Of a stretch of 7,814 nt of DNA, positions 5,781-7,814 are shown one piece after another. The DNA is from Desulfuromonadaceae bacterium (GTDB lineage Bacteria > Desulfobacterota > Desulfuromonadia > Desulfuromonadales > SZUA-540), in the NCBI GenBank assembly GCA_003250235.1, contig QKGY01000411.1, positions 1-7,814 of the forward strand, read 5' to 3'. Below the pieces are notes generated by a model. That model saw only the letters and a program-made list of their open reading frames with translations, ran no database searches and was not told the origin of the DNA. Every line of letters begins with the position of its first letter. Position 1 is the stretch's first letter. The translations under genes were made by a program, and so were the position numbers.

Positions 5781-6743
5781 ATGAAGCGGATTGCGGTCTT
5801 GACCAGCGGCGGAGATTGCTCAGGGATGAATGCGACCATCCGGGCGGTGGTACGGGCGTCCTTGGCCGCAGGCGCCGAAGTAATAGGCTTTCAAAAGGGA
5901 TTTTCGGGCCTCATCAAAGGGTTGTCAGAGCCGCTGACAACCCGCTCGGTGAGCGGGATACTGCAGCGCGGAGGAACCTTTCTGCAAAGCGCGCGCTGCC
6001 CCGAAATGCATACGGAAGAGGGACTGAATCGCGCCGTAGAATCACTGCAGCGCTTGAACATTGATGGACTGGCGGTGATCGGAGGGGATGGATCACTACG
6101 GGGAGCACTGGCCCTTCATCGCCATGGCATCAAGGTGATGGGAATTCCCGCCTCCATCGACAACGACATTCCGTTTACAGATATGTCGCTCGGTGTGGAC
6201 ACCGCCCTAAACAACATCATTTATGCCGTGGACTGCGTTAAAGACACAGCCTCTTCCCACGACAGGGCTTTCCTGATTGAAACCATGGGGCGTAACTGCG
6301 GCTATCTGGCCGTTGTGGCCGCTATCGCCTGTGGCGCAGAACATGCGTTGATTCCTGAGGCCGATTACGACATTGAGGAGATCTGTAACAATCTGAAGCG
6401 ACGCTTCGAAGAAGGACGGGATAATTCTATCCTGATGGTGGCCGAAGGCGTGGGGCATGCCCAGGAGATCGCCGAACAGATCAAGGACAGGGTGGGTTTT
6501 GAAACGCGGATCATGGTGCTGGGGCATTACCAGAGGGGAGGCTCTCCTTCCACGTTCGACAGGCTTTTGGGGGCACGCTTCGGCGCAGGCACGGTGGAAG
6601 CCTTGCTGAAGGGCGAGGCGGGAAAAATGGTGGGACTGTGTTGCGGGCGTCTGGAATTTACCGACCTGGACAAGGTCCTTGCTTCCGGCCGCAGACCTAT
6701 CGATCAGGTTCTCCTGAAACTGGCAACGGTTCTGGGCATCTGA
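5781..6743 (+). CDS. pfkA: ATP-dependent 6-phosphofructokinase
   Basis: 320 residues, the same length as the Escherichia coli enzyme, and the numbering runs nearly in step. It phosphorylates fructose 6-phosphate to the 1,6-bisphosphate, the committed step of glycolysis, in the cytoplasm. Visible sites: nucleotide loop TSGGDCSG (8-15), R72 in SAR, GGDGS (101-105) with Gly104 indicating ATP (pyrophosphate enzymes have Asp there), catalytic Asp127 in SIDND (125-129), R162, MGR (169-171), and sugar-phosphate residues R243, H249 and R252 in ETR and GHYQRGG. Position 124 is Ala, neither the Gly of E. coli nor the Lys of PPi enzymes. In the allosteric site R21 and R25 are kept, but R54, R154, K211 and K213 are replaced by Thr, Lys, Glu and Arg, so effector response may differ. 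It is a lone gene transcribed away from lon. Confidence 0.95.
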   Translation: MKRIAVLTSGGDCSGMNATIRAVVRASLAAGAEVIGFQKGFSGLIKGLSEPLTTRSVSGILQRGGTFLQSARCPEMHTEEGLNRAVESLQRLNIDGLAVIGGDGSLRGALALHRHGIKVMGIPASIDNDIPFTDMSLGVDTALNNIIYAVDCVKDTASSHDRAFLIETMGRNCGYLAVVAAIACGAEHALIPEADYDIEEICNNLKRRFEEGRDNSILMVAEGVGHAQEIAEQIKDRVGFETRIMVLGHYQRGGSPSTFDRLLGARFGAGTVEALLKGEAGKMVGLCCGRLEFTDLDKVLASGRRPIDQVLLKLATVLGI

Positions 6744-6751
6744 ACGTCATG

Positions 6752-7814
6752 TCAACCTTCCTGACACGCCCGCCCGGCAACAACGGCCTGCCCGAGCGAT
6801 AGGCCTCCATCGTTGGGCGGCACCAGGGAATGGGTCAATACCGTAAACCCGTCTTCGCGCAGCATATCGAGTGATCGTTCTGTCAGATAACGATTCTGAA
6901 AAACCCCTCCGGATAGCGCAACCATACACACCTTTGTCTGTTCCCGGAGCGTTCTGCATACCTGCAGAACCATGTGGGCCAGGCTGTTATGGAACAACGC
7001 ACTGATCCGACCCGGGGCACAACCCGCCAGCACATCCTGAACCACCGCACGTATCAAGGGCGAATACTCAAAAATCAGCTGGCCATCCCTTTCAACCAGA
7101 GCATAAGGGTACTCCCCATTCACCGGTGTTGCGCCAAGAGACATTTCCAACTCGAGGGCGGCCTGCCCTTCGTAACTGACCTTGTCCCGCAAACCGATCA
7201 AGGCGGCCACCGCATCGAAAAGGCGTCCGCAACTCGATGTCAGGGGGGAGTTGATACCTCGGGCAATCATTTGACGATAGAGTTTCAAATCCTGGCCCGG
7301 GATCTGCCGTAACAGCGGAAGCGGAGGAAGCGCGTCACCAAAGACCTTGACGAGATAGCTGATAGCCATCCGAAGGGGTTCCCGGGTCGCCGCATCCCCT
7401 CCGGGCATGGGCAGGTAGTCGAAATGTCCCGCCCGCCTGTATCCAGCGCAATCTCCGATAAGAAACTCCCCTCCCCAGATATGGCCATCTTCGCCGTAAC
7501 CGATACCGTCAAAAATCACGCCGATCACCTCTTCGTCGATCCTGTTCTCGGCCAGACAACTGGCCAGATGCGCGTGATGGTGCTGAACTGCGACAAGCTT
7601 TTTGTCCACTGCCTGGCGGGCAAAAACCGTGGAGTAATAGTCCGGGTGCAGATCGTGGGCAACGACGGACGGGTTCACACCCAGGATATTTTCCAGGTGG
7701 GCGATCGTGCGGCCGAAGGAATCGAAGACCTCGGCATTTTTCAGGTCCCCGATATGCTGGCTCAAATAGGCCTGGTTCCCGCGGGTCAGGCAGACGGTGT
7801 TCTTCAACTCCGCT
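6752..7814 (-). CDS. hypF: HypF carbamoyltransferase, C-terminal part (5' end beyond the right edge)
   Basis: The last 353 codons of hypF; the frame is open to the edge, so the TTG at 7807 is an internal Leu (AELKNTVCLTRGN). HypF uses carbamoyl phosphate and ATP to make the carbamoyl group passed to HypE, the source of the CN ligands of [NiFe]-hydrogenases. Visible motifs in order: TVCLTRGN, SQHIGDL, HDLHPDYYST, the metal-binding VQHHHAHLAS, FDGIGYGEDG with WGGEF, SSCGRLFDAVAALIG, YEGQAALELE, ALSGGVFQNR and the C-terminal PPNDGGLSLGQAV, all of the Kae1/TsaD-like carbamoyltransferase domain. The acylphosphatase, zinc-finger and YrdC domains must lie outside the window. The gene converges with pfkA and would be the last gene of any hyp operon. 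No frameshift or missing motif is visible in this part. Confidence 0.95.
   Translation of the reverse strand, partial: AELKNTVCLTRGNQAYLSQHIGDLKNAEVFDSFGRTIAHLENILGVNPSVVAHDLHPDYYSTVFARQAVDKKLVAVQHHHAHLASCLAENRIDEEVIGVIFDGIGYGEDGHIWGGEFLIGDCAGYRRAGHFDYLPMPGGDAATREPLRMAISYLVKVFGDALPPLPLLRQIPGQDLKLYRQMIARGINSPLTSSCGRLFDAVAALIGLRDKVSYEGQAALELEMSLGATPVNGEYPYALVERDGQLIFEYSPLIRAVVQDVLAGCAPGRISALFHNSLAHMVLQVCRTLREQTKVCMVALSGGVFQNRYLTERSLDMLREDGFTVLTHSLVPPNDGGLSLGQAVVAGRACQEG

Noticed and set aside
7805..7807. TTG as the start of a short 351-codon HypF protein
   Set aside because: The frame is open to the edge, and the residues before it (AEL) continue the conserved AELKNTVCLTRGN motif, so the gene is cut by the window, not short.

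Overview
The window looks like a chromosomal housekeeping region of a Gram-negative bacterium with moderately high GC content. The outer-membrane-type lipoprotein signal, the LonA protease, the HypF hydrogenase-maturation protein, the ATP-type phosphofructokinase and the style of the M16 peptidase pair would fit an anaerobic deltaproteobacterium of the Desulfuromonas/Pelobacter/Geobacter kind. That placement is inference from protein character, not a database result.

Layout, left to right. Positions 1-37 hold what is probably the first 12 codons of a minus-strand gene running off the left edge. Positions 133-3043 hold two minus-strand M16-family zinc peptidase genes separated by one base. The upstream one (1553-3043) is a secreted catalytic subunit with HLLEH. 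The downstream one (133-1551) is a lipoprotein that has lost the zinc site but keeps the Arg/Tyr substrate pair its partner lacks, so the two most likely form one heterodimeric periplasmic protease. Positions 3205-5576 hold lon, also minus strand. It is broken by a net loss of about 13 bases immediately after the Walker A helix, which leaves an N-terminal and a C-terminal reading frame. A 161-base spacer with a strong hairpin separates lon from the M16 pair.

Positions 5577-5780 are a divergent control region. Two TTGACA-type promoters stand back to back, one for lon and one for pfkA, and each predicted transcript begins with a stem-loop. pfkA (5781-6743, plus strand) encodes a complete 320-residue 6-phosphofructokinase. 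It meets hypF tail to tail with only 8 bases between the stops. hypF (6752 to the right edge, minus strand) is present only as its C-terminal carbamoyltransferase part.

The M16 pair and Lon are both proteolysis functions, one in the envelope and one in the cytoplasm; PfkA is glycolysis and HypF is [NiFe]-hydrogenase maturation. I see no mobile element, CRISPR array, tRNA, rRNA or novel defence-type system. The two observations most worth checking are the damaged lon and the split active site of the M16 pair.
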